DNA of 64,000 nucleotides from Tolypothrix sp. FACHB-123 (GTDB lineage: Bacteria; Cyanobacteriota; Cyanobacteriia; Cyanobacteriales; Nostocaceae): positions 1 to 64,000 of the forward strand of contig NZ_JACJRE010000017.1 of the NCBI RefSeq assembly GCF_014697075.1. The letters run 5' to 3'. Below the pieces are notes generated by a model. It was given only the letters and a program-made list of their open reading frames with translations, was not told the origin of the DNA and made no database searches. Position 1 is the first letter of the stretch, and each line of letters begins with the position of its first letter. Positions 33,670 to 43,125 of this stretch are shown one piece after another. The translations under genes were made by a program, and so were the position numbers.

Positions 33670-35556
33670 TTACTGATGAGACACAGCTACTTTTTCATCA
33701 GCTACCTGTGTATATTCACCAACAATCTGGCGGAAGAGTTCGCCTTCAATTGTCTCTTGATCTGATAACAAATCTACCAAGCGTTCTAAGGCTACACGAT
33801 TTTCTTCCAAGATGGATTTTGCAGTTTGGTAGGAACTACTGATAATTTCCCTGACTTGGGCATCAATTTTAGCCGCAATTTCTTCCGAGTAATCGGATTT
33901 ATTCATCCAATCACGCCCTAGGAAGACTTCACCGCTTTGATTTTCTAAAGATAAGGGGCCTAAGGTAGACATCCCAAATCGGGTAACCATTTGACGGGCT
34001 AAATTTGTGACTTTCTGCAAGTCATCACCTGCACCGGTCGTTACTTCTGGCTTACCAAACACAACTTCCTCGGCTGCGCGACCGCCTAAAATTGAGGTAA
34101 TTCTGGCTTTGAGTTGGGAACGGGAAATTAAACCCTGTTCTTCGTTGGGTGTAAACCAAGTTAAACCTAGTGCTTGTCCACGAGGAATCAGGGTAACTTT
34201 TTGTACAGGGTCGTGGTCTTTAATTAAGGTTCCGACTAAGGCGTGTCCTACTTCGTGGTAAGCAATTAACCGTTTAGCCTTACTATCTACTAAGGCAGTT
34301 CTTTCCATCCCTGCAACTACCCTATCCACAGCATCATCAATTTCCAGGATGGTAATGGCTTCTTTTCTGCGTCTAGCGGTGAGAATTGCGGCTTCGTTGA
34401 GTAAGTTAGCTAAATCTGCGCCTGTAAATCCTGGGGTGCGGCGAGCGATCGCATCTAAGGATACACTAGGATCGATTTTCTTATTTCGGGCATGAACTTT
34501 CAAAATGTCCAAACGCCCTTTTAAATCCGGTGCATCAACAATCACCTGTCTATCAAAGCGTCCGGGACGTAATAAGGCGGCATCAAGGACATCAGGACGG
34601 TTAGTGGCAGCAATTATAATGATGCCAGTGTTCCCTTCAAAACCATCCATCTCCGTGAGCAATTGATTTAGGGTTTGCTCTCTTTCATCGTTACCGCCAC
34701 CGATACCTGCACCCCGTTGTCTACCGACAGCGTCAATTTCATCGATAAATATCAAACAGGGAGCATTTTCTTTAGCTTTTTTAAATAAATCGCGGACGCG
34801 GGATGCACCCACACCAACAAACATTTCTACGAATTCTGAGCCAGAAATGCTAAAGAAGGGAACGCCAGCTTCCCCTGCGATCGCTTTTGCGAGTAAAGTT
34901 TTACCAGTACCCGGAGGGCCAATTAACAGCACGCCTTTGGGGATTTTTGCACCGACAGCCGTAAATCTTTCTGGCTGTTTCAAAAATGTGACGACTTCTT
35001 GCAGTTCTTCTTTGGCTTCTTCTACCCCGGCGACATCTTCAAATTTTACTCCGGTTTTCGCTTCCATTTGAAAGCGCGCTCGCGATTTGCCAAAATTCAT
35101 CGCTTGGCTAGAAGCATTCGTAGAGCGTCTCAAGAACAAGAGCATTAAAGCCACAAGTGGTAAAATCCACATCAAGTTAATCAATAACCCCACAGCAGCT
35201 CTACTGTTAGCGGAAGAAACCTCACCAAATTCCACATTTTTCTGTTTGAGTTTATTAATTAACTCTGTGTTTTGATCTAAAAGTTTTACTTGGATTGGTG
35301 TATCTTTTTGCCCCACCAAATATACTTTGGCAATATTTTCGGCTTCATCCAGCTCGACTTTTGCCACTTCCCCTTTTTCTGTTCTCTTAATCAACTCACC
35401 ATAAGTTAAGGAATTGCGCTCTGCTTTTTGCGCTAAGGCTGGATTGCCAGCTACAATCCCTGGCAATAACATCAAGCTGGCTGCTAATGCACCAGCCCAA
35501 GGAACACGCTTTGCCGATGGCTGTTTATTCAATGCTTTTTTACCTAAAACTGTCAT
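33670..35556 (-). CDS. ftsH: ATP-dependent zinc metalloprotease FtsH
   Basis: A membrane AAA+ protease; in cyanobacteria FtsH complexes degrade damaged photosystem II D1 and other thylakoid proteins. Two hydrophobic segments lie at ~20-40 and ~120-143, with a lumenal or periplasmic domain between. Walker A is at 213-220 (G-P-P-G-T-G-K-T), Walker B ends at D272-E273 (F-I-D-E-I-D), the second region of homology follows, and the zinc motif is H434-E-V-G-H438. The 628-aa length is normal. GGAGAAGGG upstream of the ATG is a good ribosome-binding site. Which of the cyanobacterial FtsH paralogues it is cannot be assigned by eye. Confidence 0.95.
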   Translation of the reverse strand: MTVLGKKALNKQPSAKRVPWAGALAASLMLLPGIVAGNPALAQKAERNSLTYGELIKRTEKGEVAKVELDEAENIAKVYLVGQKDTPIQVKLLDQNTELINKLKQKNVEFGEVSSANSRAAVGLLINLMWILPLVALMLLFLRRSTNASSQAMNFGKSRARFQMEAKTGVKFEDVAGVEEAKEELQEVVTFLKQPERFTAVGAKIPKGVLLIGPPGTGKTLLAKAIAGEAGVPFFSISGSEFVEMFVGVGASRVRDLFKKAKENAPCLIFIDEIDAVGRQRGAGIGGGNDEREQTLNQLLTEMDGFEGNTGIIIIAATNRPDVLDAALLRPGRFDRQVIVDAPDLKGRLDILKVHARNKKIDPSVSLDAIARRTPGFTGADLANLLNEAAILTARRRKEAITILEIDDAVDRVVAGMERTALVDSKAKRLIAYHEVGHALVGTLIKDHDPVQKVTLIPRGQALGLTWFTPNEEQGLISRSQLKARITSILGGRAAEEVVFGKPEVTTGAGDDLQKVTNLARQMVTRFGMSTLGPLSLENQSGEVFLGRDWMNKSDYSEEIAAKIDAQVREIISSSYQTAKSILEENRVALERLVDLLSDQETIEGELFRQIVGEYTQVADEKVAVSHQ

Positions 35557-35830
35557 AATAATTACCCTTCTCCTGCTGGCAAAAGCTGAGCGCTGTTTTT
35601 ATGCCTATTCTTCTAGCCAAAATTGAAATAACGGGAAATAAATGTTTTCTCATCTAGTTTAGCTTCCACACAAAACCATTTCCCAATGTTCCCCATCAGC
35701 TTTTAGAAATAGACTCCCTGGACTCAGGGGAATAAAAATAAAAACTGACTTTGAGCCTTGTTAATTGTTCTGTGGCTACATATCTCATGAGGCTACATAC
35801 ATAGTATCTATTGTGACAAAATTATCGGCA

Positions 35831-35882
35831 ATGGGTATTGGGCATTGGGCATTGGGCATTGGGCATTGGGCATTGGGCATTG
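35831..35882. repeat. GGGCATT heptamer tandem repeat
   Basis: About seven copies of GGGCATT between ftsH and the flavin reductase gene, followed by a CACTGAGCTTGTCAAAGTG unit (~35908-35928). The region 35557-36085 otherwise holds no gene; it is the shared upstream region of two divergent genes. Confidence 0.85.
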
Positions 35883-36085
35883 CTCGTGTTGAATGACTAT
35901 TAACTGCGGTCACTGAGCTTGTCAAAGTGTTGACTTTTGACTATTGATTCCGGACTCTTGACATATTTTGCAACAAAATTGCTAAAATAACCATAGTCGT
36001 AATGATTCCGCTTTTCAAAAATCTGAGTGCTAGCAGATATTTTAGTGATTTAGTAAATGTTGTTATTGAGTTGGTGGGTGAAATT

Positions 36086-36631
36086 ATGGTGAAAATTGTT
36101 GGTATTGGTGGTAGCTTAAGATCCAACTCCTATACCCAAATTGCTTTACAACTCGCAGCACAAAGGGTAGAAGCATTGGGTGCAGAGGTAGAAATTCTTG
36201 ATTTGCGGCAGATGCAACTACCATTTTGCAATGGTGGTAAAGAATATCCAGATTTTCCAGACGTTAAGCGATTGCAGGATGTAGTTACAAATGCTGATGG
36301 GATAATTTTAGCCACCCCAGAGTATCATGGGGGCGTCAGTGGAGTACTGAAAAATGCACTAGATTTATTGAGCTTTGAAGAATTGTCTGGTAAGGTAACT
36401 GGACTAATTAGCGTCTTAGGGGGACAGTCAAATAGTAACGCTCTCAATGAACTGCGGTTAATTGTTCGTTGGGTACATGGTTGGGTAATTCCTGAACAAA
36501 TTGCCATTGGACAAGCTTGGGGTGCTTTCAGTCCTGAAGGTAAACTCACCGATGAAAAACTCTCCCAACGCTTTGACCAATTTGCTCAAAGTTTAGTGGA
36601 TAATACTCGCAAACTTCGAGGAATCAGTTAA
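36086..36631 (+). CDS. NADPH-dependent FMN reductase family protein
   Basis: A flavodoxin-fold flavoprotein that reduces FMN, quinones or azo compounds with NAD(P)H; cytosolic. The phosphate-binding loop is G-I-G-G-S-L-R-S-N-S-Y-T and the second signature is T-P-E-Y-H-G-G-V-S-G-V-L-K-N-A-L-D. It is 181 aa from the ATG at 36086, where the conserved V-K-I-V-G-I-G-G-S strand begins. A further in-frame ATG 84 bp upstream would add a non-conserved leader. The specific substrate is not determinable. Confidence 0.88.
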   Translation: MVKIVGIGGSLRSNSYTQIALQLAAQRVEALGAEVEILDLRQMQLPFCNGGKEYPDFPDVKRLQDVVTNADGIILATPEYHGGVSGVLKNALDLLSFEELSGKVTGLISVLGGQSNSNALNELRLIVRWVHGWVIPEQIAIGQAWGAFSPEGKLTDEKLSQRFDQFAQSLVDNTRKLRGIS

Positions 36632-36681
36632 ATTTTTACATCAAGAGTTAATAGTTAATAGTCCATTATCTGTTGACTGTT

Positions 36682-36744
36682 GTACGGGCGGGTTCACAGA
36701 TATCCTTACTGATTCATGAAGATCTCCCATAAACCCGCCCCTAC
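36682..36744. repeat. 63-bp GCGGGTT palindromic repeat, copy 5
   Basis: GTACGGGCGGGTTCACAGAT...AACCCGCCCCTAC, differing from copy 6 (51235-51297) at only two or so positions. It is flanked by TGTTGACTGTTG heptamers on both sides. Confidence 0.88.
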
Positions 36745-36768
36745 AGACTGTTGACTGTTGACAGCTAT

Positions 36769-36933
36769 TCACCACAACATCATTGGTAAACCTGCAATTA
36801 CAGAAGCAATACCTGTCCAAATAGAAAAGCGTCCAATGTCTGCTTCATCTAATGCCATACCCATTTGCGCCAGGGCTGCTAGCAATGCTGCCAACATAAC
36901 GATAAACAGGGTGGCATATCCCAAGTTACTCAT
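36769..36933 (-). CDS. Small two-helix membrane protein (54 aa)
   Basis: It reads M-S-N-L-G-Y-A-T-L-F-I-V-M-L-A-A-L-L-A-A-L-A-Q, a short polar loop (L-D-E-A-D-I-G-R-F), a second hydrophobic stretch (I-W-T-G-I-A-S-V-I-A-G-L-P) and ends M-M-L-W. GAGGA lies 6 bases before the ATG, a good ribosome-binding site. No family is recognised. It converges on the flavin reductase gene and is divergent from the CDF transporter gene (241 bp apart). A small integral membrane protein is likely; its function is unknown. Confidence 0.65.
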   Translation of the reverse strand: MSNLGYATLFIVMLAALLAALAQMGMALDEADIGRFSIWTGIASVIAGLPMMLW

Positions 36934-37174
36934 GATTTATCCTCATCATTTCATCATATTTCTTGGTTGAAGAGCATTTGCGGTTGCCATAATCAATACT
37001 CTTATCTAAGAAAATAATGGCGATGAATTGCTTTAACTTCTGCTATACGGATGGCAAATTTTTTATTTCTTTCTATTTCAATCAGAAGATTAATATTAAG
37101 TTAAATTAGTGGCAATTAGCACAAAATTTCTGCAAACTAGTATTCAGAAGTTGGCTGTTATTTAGGTATCAAAG

Positions 37175-38119
37175 ATGGGACATAATCATCATCATGGTCA
37201 TCATAGTCATCATCATCATAGTCATGAGCATGAACATGGTACTAATAACTACAGCCGCGCTTTCATGGTTGGTACTATTCTCAATGTTGGATTTGTCATT
37301 ATTGAAGCAACTTATGGATACTTAGCTAACTCTTTGGCTTTGCTGGCTGATGCAGGGCACAATATGAGTGATGTTTTAGGACTATTACTGGCTTGGGGAG
37401 CGAGTTTTTTGGGTAGCCGCCCCCCCAGTCAACGCTATACTTATGGACTGCGACGTTCTTCGATTTTAGCAGCTTTAATTAATGCGATCGCTCTTTTATT
37501 AGTCATGGGCGGGATTGGCTGGGAAGCACTTCAACGCTTTAGTCAACCTGCATCCGTAGGGGGAAGTACAGTTATCATTGTGGCGATAGTCGGAATTATC
37601 ATCAACACTATCACTGCTTTAATGTTTGTATCGGGACGCAAACACGACTTAAACATTCGCGGTGCATTCTTACACATGGCTGCTGATGCTGGAGTTTCTT
37701 TAGGAGTAGTACTAGCTGGAATTACGATTATTTTGACTGGCTGGCTGTGGTTTGATCCAGTCGTTAGCTTGATAATTGTGGCAGTTGTAGTAGTGGGAAC
37801 TTGGCAATTATTAAAAGATTCAGTCAACTTAGCATTAGATGCTGTACCAGAAAGTATTGAACCACTAGCAGTGCAAACTTATTTATCCGAACGCCCTGGT
37901 GTTACCCAAGTTCACGATTTACACATTTGGGCCATGAGTACAACTGAAACCGCCCTAACTGCACATTTAGTACTTCCTTCTGGTCATCCTGGTGATGATT
38001 TTCTTGTCCAGACTTGTAAAGAACTGCACGATAATTTTGGTATCGAACATTCTACCTTACAAATAGAAGTTGGCGATTCCAGCCAAACCTGTGCTTTAGC
38101 TTCTCATCATAGAGTTTAA
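37175..38119 (+). CDS. Cation diffusion facilitator (zinc/cobalt-type) transporter
   Basis: A CDF family proton-coupled metal exporter of 314 aa. The N-terminus is extremely His-rich (G-H-N-H-H-H-G-H-H-S-H-H-H-H), a likely metal-binding tail. Six membrane helices follow. The helix II metal site is D59, H62 and D66 (L-A-D-A-G-H-N-M-S-D) and the helix V partner is H-M-A-A-D. A cytoplasmic C-terminal domain starts at ~210 (V-H-D-L-H-I-W). The motifs favour zinc. There is no metal regulator beside it. Confidence 0.93.
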   Translation: MGHNHHHGHHSHHHHSHEHEHGTNNYSRAFMVGTILNVGFVIIEATYGYLANSLALLADAGHNMSDVLGLLLAWGASFLGSRPPSQRYTYGLRRSSILAALINAIALLLVMGGIGWEALQRFSQPASVGGSTVIIVAIVGIIINTITALMFVSGRKHDLNIRGAFLHMAADAGVSLGVVLAGITIILTGWLWFDPVVSLIIVAVVVVGTWQLLKDSVNLALDAVPESIEPLAVQTYLSERPGVTQVHDLHIWAMSTTETALTAHLVLPSGHPGDDFLVQTCKELHDNFGIEHSTLQIEVGDSSQTCALASHHRV

Positions 38120-38147
38120 TTACGAATTACGAATTACGAATTATAAA

Positions 38148-38936
38148 TCATGTTGGTTTAACTCGGCGAGCTATCCAATAAAATAAGCTGGGTACATATC
38201 TTTTAAAGTAAACTAATAAAGTATCAAGACCACCAATATATACTTCTCGTCGTTTGTGATAAATAGCGTTGAGAATTTTTTGAGCGCAAATATCAGCTTT
38301 CATGCCTTTTTCTTGCCCTTCATCCATTTTTCCATATGCACTGCCATCATAATTTAAAGCATTATAGGAAATGTTGGTTTTAATCCTACCAGGACATACA
38401 ATGGTAATAAAAATCTTATTTTCCGGCTTTAATTCTAACTGCAAAGTTTCAAAAAAACCATGTAAAGCATGTTTTGATGCTGCATAAGCAGAACGTAATG
38501 GAAAGCCCATTTTGCCAACAATACTGGAAACAACTGCAATTTGTCCGCCACCACTAGCAATCATATAAGGTAGAATTCTTTTAGTTATATTGATAGTCCC
38601 AAAATAATTAATTTCCATAATTTTTCTGTCAACTATCTCTTGAGTCTCAACAACTAAAGAACGTTGGCTAGTACCTGCATTATTGATTAAAATATCAATT
38701 TTATTGTAATGATTTATCGCGGTTTTTACTGCTAATTCTAGTGAATTAGAGTCTGTAATATCCAGTGTAATAATTAAACATTCGCTGCGGATATTTTGTT
38801 TTACTCTCTGCAACTCTTCTTCTCTTCTGGCGGAAATAATTAACTTTGCTCCTTGATTTGCAAATAGGTAAGCTAAGGCTTCACCTATACCAGAAGATGC
38901 TCCAGTAATCCAAACAACTTTATCGAGAAACTGCAT
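38148..38936 (-). CDS. Short-chain dehydrogenase/reductase
   Basis: A classical SDR of 262 aa with a Rossmann fold. The cofactor motif T-G-A-S-S-G-I-G is at 11-18, N-N-A-G at 85-88, and the catalytic residues are S137/S138, Y151 and K155 (S-A-Y-A-A-S-K). Arg residues after the second strand (S-A-R-R-E-E) suggest NADP(H). The C-terminus is hydrophobic and basic (Y-W-I-A-R-R-V-K), as in membrane-associated members. The substrate is not determinable. Divergent or convergent neighbours give no operon context. Confidence 0.88.
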   Translation of the reverse strand: MQFLDKVVWITGASSGIGEALAYLFANQGAKLIISARREEELQRVKQNIRSECLIITLDITDSNSLELAVKTAINHYNKIDILINNAGTSQRSLVVETQEIVDRKIMEINYFGTINITKRILPYMIASGGGQIAVVSSIVGKMGFPLRSAYAASKHALHGFFETLQLELKPENKIFITIVCPGRIKTNISYNALNYDGSAYGKMDEGQEKGMKADICAQKILNAIYHKRREVYIGGLDTLLVYFKRYVPSLFYWIARRVKPT

Positions 38937-38972
38937 TGATATACACCCTGTATTATTTTCTTATATTGTTAA

Positions 38973-39087
38973 GGGACTTCTAGAAAATAAATTATCCAAT
39001 TTTCGAGAGAAGATATTTTTATTTTTCCCCCTGCTCCCTACCCCTCTGCCTACACAGTGATAGTATATTTTTTTAGTTGGAAGTCCC
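38973..39087. mobile_element. MITE-like GGGAC...GTCCC element, copy 2
   Basis: 115 bp, inverted relative to copy 1 at 13092-13213 and closely similar over its right two thirds. It is flanked by direct TAA repeats (38970-38972 and 39088-39090). It begins three bases after the stop codon of pcxA (reading the minus strand), exactly as copy 1 abuts the stop of the PAP/fibrillin gene. Confidence 0.82.
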
Positions 39088-39090
39088 TAA

Positions 39091-40353
39091 TTACTCATCC
39101 ATCTCTTTCAAGGTAGCTAACGCTGAAGGAGATAACCGACTAAGATAGCGGAATATCCAATATTTAAATATAGTATCCAAAATTACAGGAAATGTAGCAA
39201 TAAAGAGAAATATCGCATTTCTACTGGCTGGTAACCCTAAATGTTCTGCTAAGCCTTCTAGTAATACTTCCCATCCATGCGGTGAATGAAATCCCACAAA
39301 TACATCTGTGAATAAAATAATTAAAAAAGCTTTAGCGCTATCGCTCAGTCCATAGACAATATGATCGATAAAAGACTTGACAATAACAATTTCTTTTTTA
39401 CTCATGGCAATTACAATGCCAAAAGCACCTAGGGATAGTAAATCAGCTAATATATTACTGATAGCACTATTACTTTCCTGACTAACTTCTTCAGCTATCT
39501 CAATAGCTTTATCACGAATTTTTTCTTGAACTTCCTCTGTAGTCAGGACTGGTGATTTATATAATAGACTTTGAAACTTCAGCTTATGTTCAAAATTCTT
39601 TAATTCTTGCAAAGCTTTGGTTTCCATATTGACATTGAGAAAAATTTGCCCATTTGTTTCTGCTCTAACTTTGGTGACTAGAGGCGTAAACAAGATTTGT
39701 TTAGAAAGATGCTGAGTTAATAGGGGTACGAGAATTAAAATTAAAAAAAATCTCAATGCTACTCTCGTCCGCCTTTGGGTAGTTTGATAATTTTTAATGA
39801 AATCTGCTTCAGCTTGGGGAGATAAATCTGATTGAATTCTATTAATTGTTCTCCCTAATGAACGAGGCAAAAATCCAGTTTTTTGAGTTACAGGAGGAAC
39901 ATTAGCGATATTTTTATCAGAGGTATTTAGTTTTTTATTAATTGAATTATTATTAATTGGTATAGGTGTGACATCAGAGATATTTTGAATGTTATTAATT
40001 CGTTCATAGTTGGTATCATATTGAGATATGACATCATCAATAAACTGTAGCTGTTCTAAAATACTATTATCAGATATATTTAATATTGAGCGACTCAAGC
40101 GAAATTCAGCAAGTTTAACTTTAATAAAAATTAAATTTTTATTCAGGTAACCTTGCCAATAAGACATGACATTTTCGGTATAATTTCCATTAGCAGCAGA
40201 AATCCTTTGATTCCCAAAATGTTCAATCTCGATATTTCTAATTACCTGTGCTGCCTTATAAGCTTCTAATATTGCCCTTTCTGGTGTATTGGTAAACCAT
40301 TGCTTTACTTTGCTAATTCGGTCTTGAATTTTCTGAAAAAATGAATCTTTCAT
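39091..40353 (-). CDS. pcxA: Proton extrusion protein PcxA (CemA family)
   Basis: PcxA, homologous to chloroplast CemA, is needed for light-induced proton extrusion in cyanobacteria and lies in the cytoplasmic membrane. The 420-aa protein has the long soluble N-terminus (~1-190, E-R-A-I-L-E-A-Y-K-A-A), the conserved P-R-S-L-G-R-T-I-N-R-I region, then four hydrophobic segments (~205-230, ~300-320, ~335-355, ~385-410) with the CemA motifs L-R-F-F-L-I-L-I-L-V-P and S-D-x-A-K-A-F-L-I-I-L. The gene is monocistronic, with a long AT-rich region upstream. Confidence 0.92.
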   Translation of the reverse strand: MKDSFFQKIQDRISKVKQWFTNTPERAILEAYKAAQVIRNIEIEHFGNQRISAANGNYTENVMSYWQGYLNKNLIFIKVKLAEFRLSRSILNISDNSILEQLQFIDDVISQYDTNYERINNIQNISDVTPIPINNNSINKKLNTSDKNIANVPPVTQKTGFLPRSLGRTINRIQSDLSPQAEADFIKNYQTTQRRTRVALRFFLILILVPLLTQHLSKQILFTPLVTKVRAETNGQIFLNVNMETKALQELKNFEHKLKFQSLLYKSPVLTTEEVQEKIRDKAIEIAEEVSQESNSAISNILADLLSLGAFGIVIAMSKKEIVIVKSFIDHIVYGLSDSAKAFLIILFTDVFVGFHSPHGWEVLLEGLAEHLGLPASRNAIFLFIATFPVILDTIFKYWIFRYLSRLSPSALATLKEMDE

Positions 40354-41539
40354 GGTGTATTTGTTAAATTCATATATTTAATTTATCGTAGCTTATATTT
40401 ATTGTTAAATCATTGGAGTTATGATATATACTCCACTTCGCATTTATTACTATATCTTCTAAGTTCAATTTACCTAGTAATAGCAATTTAATGTAAATTT
40501 GCATATATCTTGATACCCTTAAATCTCCCTTCAAAAGGGGAACCACTGCCTTGGGTGGCTTTGCCGACTTGTAGACGCGGAGTGGCTTCCCGCAGGGTAG
40601 CAAGTGGCGTGGAATTTGCTAAATTTTTTCTGGTTCTCCCCCTTTTTTAAAGAGGGGTTAGGGGGGAGCGAATTCTATGCAGCCTCATAAAGAATTAGGA
40701 TAAGGATATTAATAGTATACATGCCGCAATATTTCATGATTCTTAAATTTGTATTTCTAGAGTATGAATATAATGTGTGATTTTGGTGGCATTTTTATGA
40801 CCAGAATTCATGGATTCCTGTCACGATCAACTGCTAAATAATTATGTAATAACTAATTACCTACAGCCTTTTGGCTATAATATTAAATTCCTAATTTTCC
40901 TAGGAATATCATGTATGGTAATCCTGTTTGATTATTAAAAAATTCCGTACAATTAAAATCTGAGTGTAGGGTGGGCAATGTCGGTTCGACAAATACGGAG
41001 ATTTTCTCAGAAATCAAATCGGATTGCTATATATATAATATTTTTGATTAAAATTACTGTTTTTTACAGAATATTGCATTAAATCACAGAGTTGCTCTTC
41101 TTAGTTATTATATTTTATATATTTATTGTATGATAGCTACAGAATGCTATTATTCATTAACAACATATCCCCTGTAATTAGCTCAATCTTGACCAAAACT
41201 GAAAAGTATTGGTTCCGGGGAATTTGCTTACTAGTTACTCAAGTTTCTGTGCTGGGGAATCTCAGAACCTTAGTATAAGTCAATACAATTAATCAATGTT
41301 AAGCTTGCTTCGTAGCAACAAACTTCAATTGTAAGTATTATCACGTCTAATTGATTTAGCTGAATTAACTATCTAAATCAGCCCCGATATTTTCCTGTGC
41401 AAAAATTTTGTAATTAGTTTCAACATTGATAGTCAAGTTTATTTTGATGCATTTTTTAGCTTTGCTATGTTGCTGAGACTAAAATTTTAGTCACAAATAA
41501 AGCCAGTATTAACACTAGGTTACTGCGAACTAAACAATC
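40354..41539. other. 1.2-kb AT-rich intergenic region
   Basis: It lies between divergent pcxA (-) and the pentapeptide gene (+). I see no gene, tRNA or convincing structured RNA. At 40517-40669 there is a composite repeat (next entry). At ~40967-40990 there is a truncated TGTAGGGTGGGCAATG repeat end. The remainder is AT-rich, with runs of TATATATA near 41030. Confidence 0.5.
40517..40669. repeat. Composite palindromic repeat with an internal insertion
   Basis: The left arm TTAAATCTCCCTTCAAAAGG and the right arm CCCCCTTTTTTAAAGAGGGG face each other, as in the AAATCCCCCTT palindrome at 63775-63851. They are separated by a ~90-bp GC-rich unit (TGGGTGGCTTTGCC...GAGTGGCTTCCCGCAGGG) unrelated to the arms. 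It appears to be one repeat inserted in another. Confidence 0.6.
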
Positions 41540-42109
41540 ATGGATGTGAAAGAACTTCTAACTAGGTATGCAGCAGGAGAAAGAAGCTTTAACGGCATAG
41601 AATTGCCAGAAGCAGACCTGCGGGGGGCTAACTTAGGTGGTGTAGATTTTGGTAGAGTCAACCTCCAAGGTGCTAACCTTACTGGTGCGTCTTTAAGTGG
41701 GGCTAATTTAAGTCAAGCAAATCTCAGAGGTGCGAAATTACATAGAGCAAATTTATCGGAAGTAATTTTGAGTGGGGCTGACTTACGCCAAGCGGCGCTA
41801 ACAACTGCGAATTTAAATGAATCAGATCTCAGTGGAGCCTGTCTGCATGATGCAGATTTGTGTGATGCTGATTTGCATATGGCTTCTCTCAGCGCCGCCA
41901 ATTTACAGGGTGCTAATTTGAGTGGGGCGAAAATGGGCGGAGTTAGGATGTGGAAAGCGGATTTGCAGTGGGCTGATTTAAGTGGCGCTGACTTAAGCGA
42001 AGCCAATTTGAGTGAGGCTAACTTGACAGGAGCAAATCTCAACGCTACAGATATGAGTGAAACATTCATGACTGGCACAATTATGCCTGATGGCTTGATC
42101 CATCAATAA
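41540..42109 (+). CDS. Pentapeptide-repeat protein (189 aa)
   Basis: From residue ~20 to ~180 it consists of about 30 A-(D/N)-L-x-x pentapeptides (A-N-L-S-G, A-D-L-R-Q and so on), which fold into a right-handed quadrilateral beta-helix. The N-terminal cap M-D-V-K-E-L-L-T-R-Y-A-A-G-E-R-S-F is common in cyanobacterial members. There is no signal peptide or membrane segment. Such proteins are abundant in cyanobacteria and mostly of unknown function. The gene stands alone. Confidence 0.92.
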   Translation: MDVKELLTRYAAGERSFNGIELPEADLRGANLGGVDFGRVNLQGANLTGASLSGANLSQANLRGAKLHRANLSEVILSGADLRQAALTTANLNESDLSGACLHDADLCDADLHMASLSAANLQGANLSGAKMGGVRMWKADLQWADLSGADLSEANLSEANLTGANLNATDMSETFMTGTIMPDGLIHQ

Positions 42110-42403
42110 TTTTCGATAGGGGTAATTTAAACTTTTAGCGATCGCACTCTCCACTATCAACAATACAAACAATTACACAAGTTAAGGTAGATATTTTCAG
42201 GTATTTATGGCTTCAATGCCTCTCTAGCCTGGTTTTTACAGGTTTTGGTCGTCTATACAGCCTCTAGCAGTTAGTTTGATGAAATCCTTGGGAATAATTT
42301 AATTAAGCTAATTAGCCTCAACAAGACAAAAAGATCTAATTTTCTTGTTTGTTTGCTGATTAGTTGATTAATATATCTCGTCCTAGGGACATCCTACTAA
42401 CCC

Positions 42404-42931
42404 ATGAAATTCAGGTTCTTTATTCAAGCATTATTGCTGAGTTTACTAGTATTTTGTGTCACTATAGCCCTATCCCTCAAACAACCAACCTATGCAGGAG
42501 AGACGACATTTTACTGCGGTAAAAGTAAAGGTGTACCTGTAACATTTGCTCGCACCCAAGATGGTAGAAAAGTCCCCATGGTGCGTTGGAGTTCTAACAA
42601 TTATTTTCCCCCACCTTGGACTGCTCAACGGCGTTGTCAGGAAGTATCTCGAAGATTTCAAAAGAATTATGACAACGGTACATTGAGAAATATCAAGACT
42701 GGAACTCTCAGAGGAGAACTTGTAATCTGTGCTGCTAAGAGCCAAAACTCTGCTTGTACAGATAGCACTTTGTTATTCACTCTCAAACGCGGAGCTAATT
42801 CTAGTCTGACTGTACGCAAACTTTTCGATCGCCGGGGTTTAGCTGCTGGAAATGTGCTGAGTGAAAGTGCTGATGACTCTATGAATATTGATTTTGATGC
42901 TTACTTAAATAATGCCACAGTTGAAGATTGA
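42404..42931 (+). CDS. COP23-domain secreted protein
   Basis: 175 aa. A signal peptide (M-K-F-R-F-F-I-Q-A-L-L-L-S-L-L-V-F) with likely cleavage after Y-A-G (~31) is followed by the COP23 domain: F-Y-C-G, V-P-M-V-R-W, A-Q-R-R-C-Q-E-V-S-R-R-F and V-I-C-A-A, with four conserved cysteines. COP23 was described as a circadian-oscillating membrane-associated protein in Synechococcus (Cyanothece) RF-1; its function is unknown. It lies downstream of the pentapeptide gene but 294 bp away, so probably has its own promoter. Confidence 0.87.
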   Translation: MKFRFFIQALLLSLLVFCVTIALSLKQPTYAGETTFYCGKSKGVPVTFARTQDGRKVPMVRWSSNNYFPPPWTAQRRCQEVSRRFQKNYDNGTLRNIKTGTLRGELVICAAKSQNSACTDSTLLFTLKRGANSSLTVRKLFDRRGLAAGNVLSESADDSMNIDFDAYLNNATVED

Positions 42932-42970
42932 TTATTAGCGAATTTTAGATTTTGGATTGATACCAATTCT

Positions 42971-43084
42971 ATAGCAATCCCATTTTAGTTGTGAAAAATA
43001 TTGGTTTTGACTGTTGACTGTCAACGGTTAACAGTCAACAACCCTGTTTGTAATATTTCACAAATCCAAAAGTGGATTGCTATA
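42971..43084. mobile_element. ~115-bp palindromic element with heptamer core, copy B
   Basis: ATAGCAATCCCATTTTAGTT...GTGGATTGCTAT with inner GTGAAAAATATTGG / TAATATTTCACAAAT arms around GTTGACTGTCAACGGTTAAC. It is collinear with copy A at 19931-20048. It lies between the COP23 gene and the convergent kinase gene. Confidence 0.78.
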
Positions 43085-43125
43085 GTTAAATTATTTTTAA
43101 TATTTAGAATTAAATTCTGCTTTTT

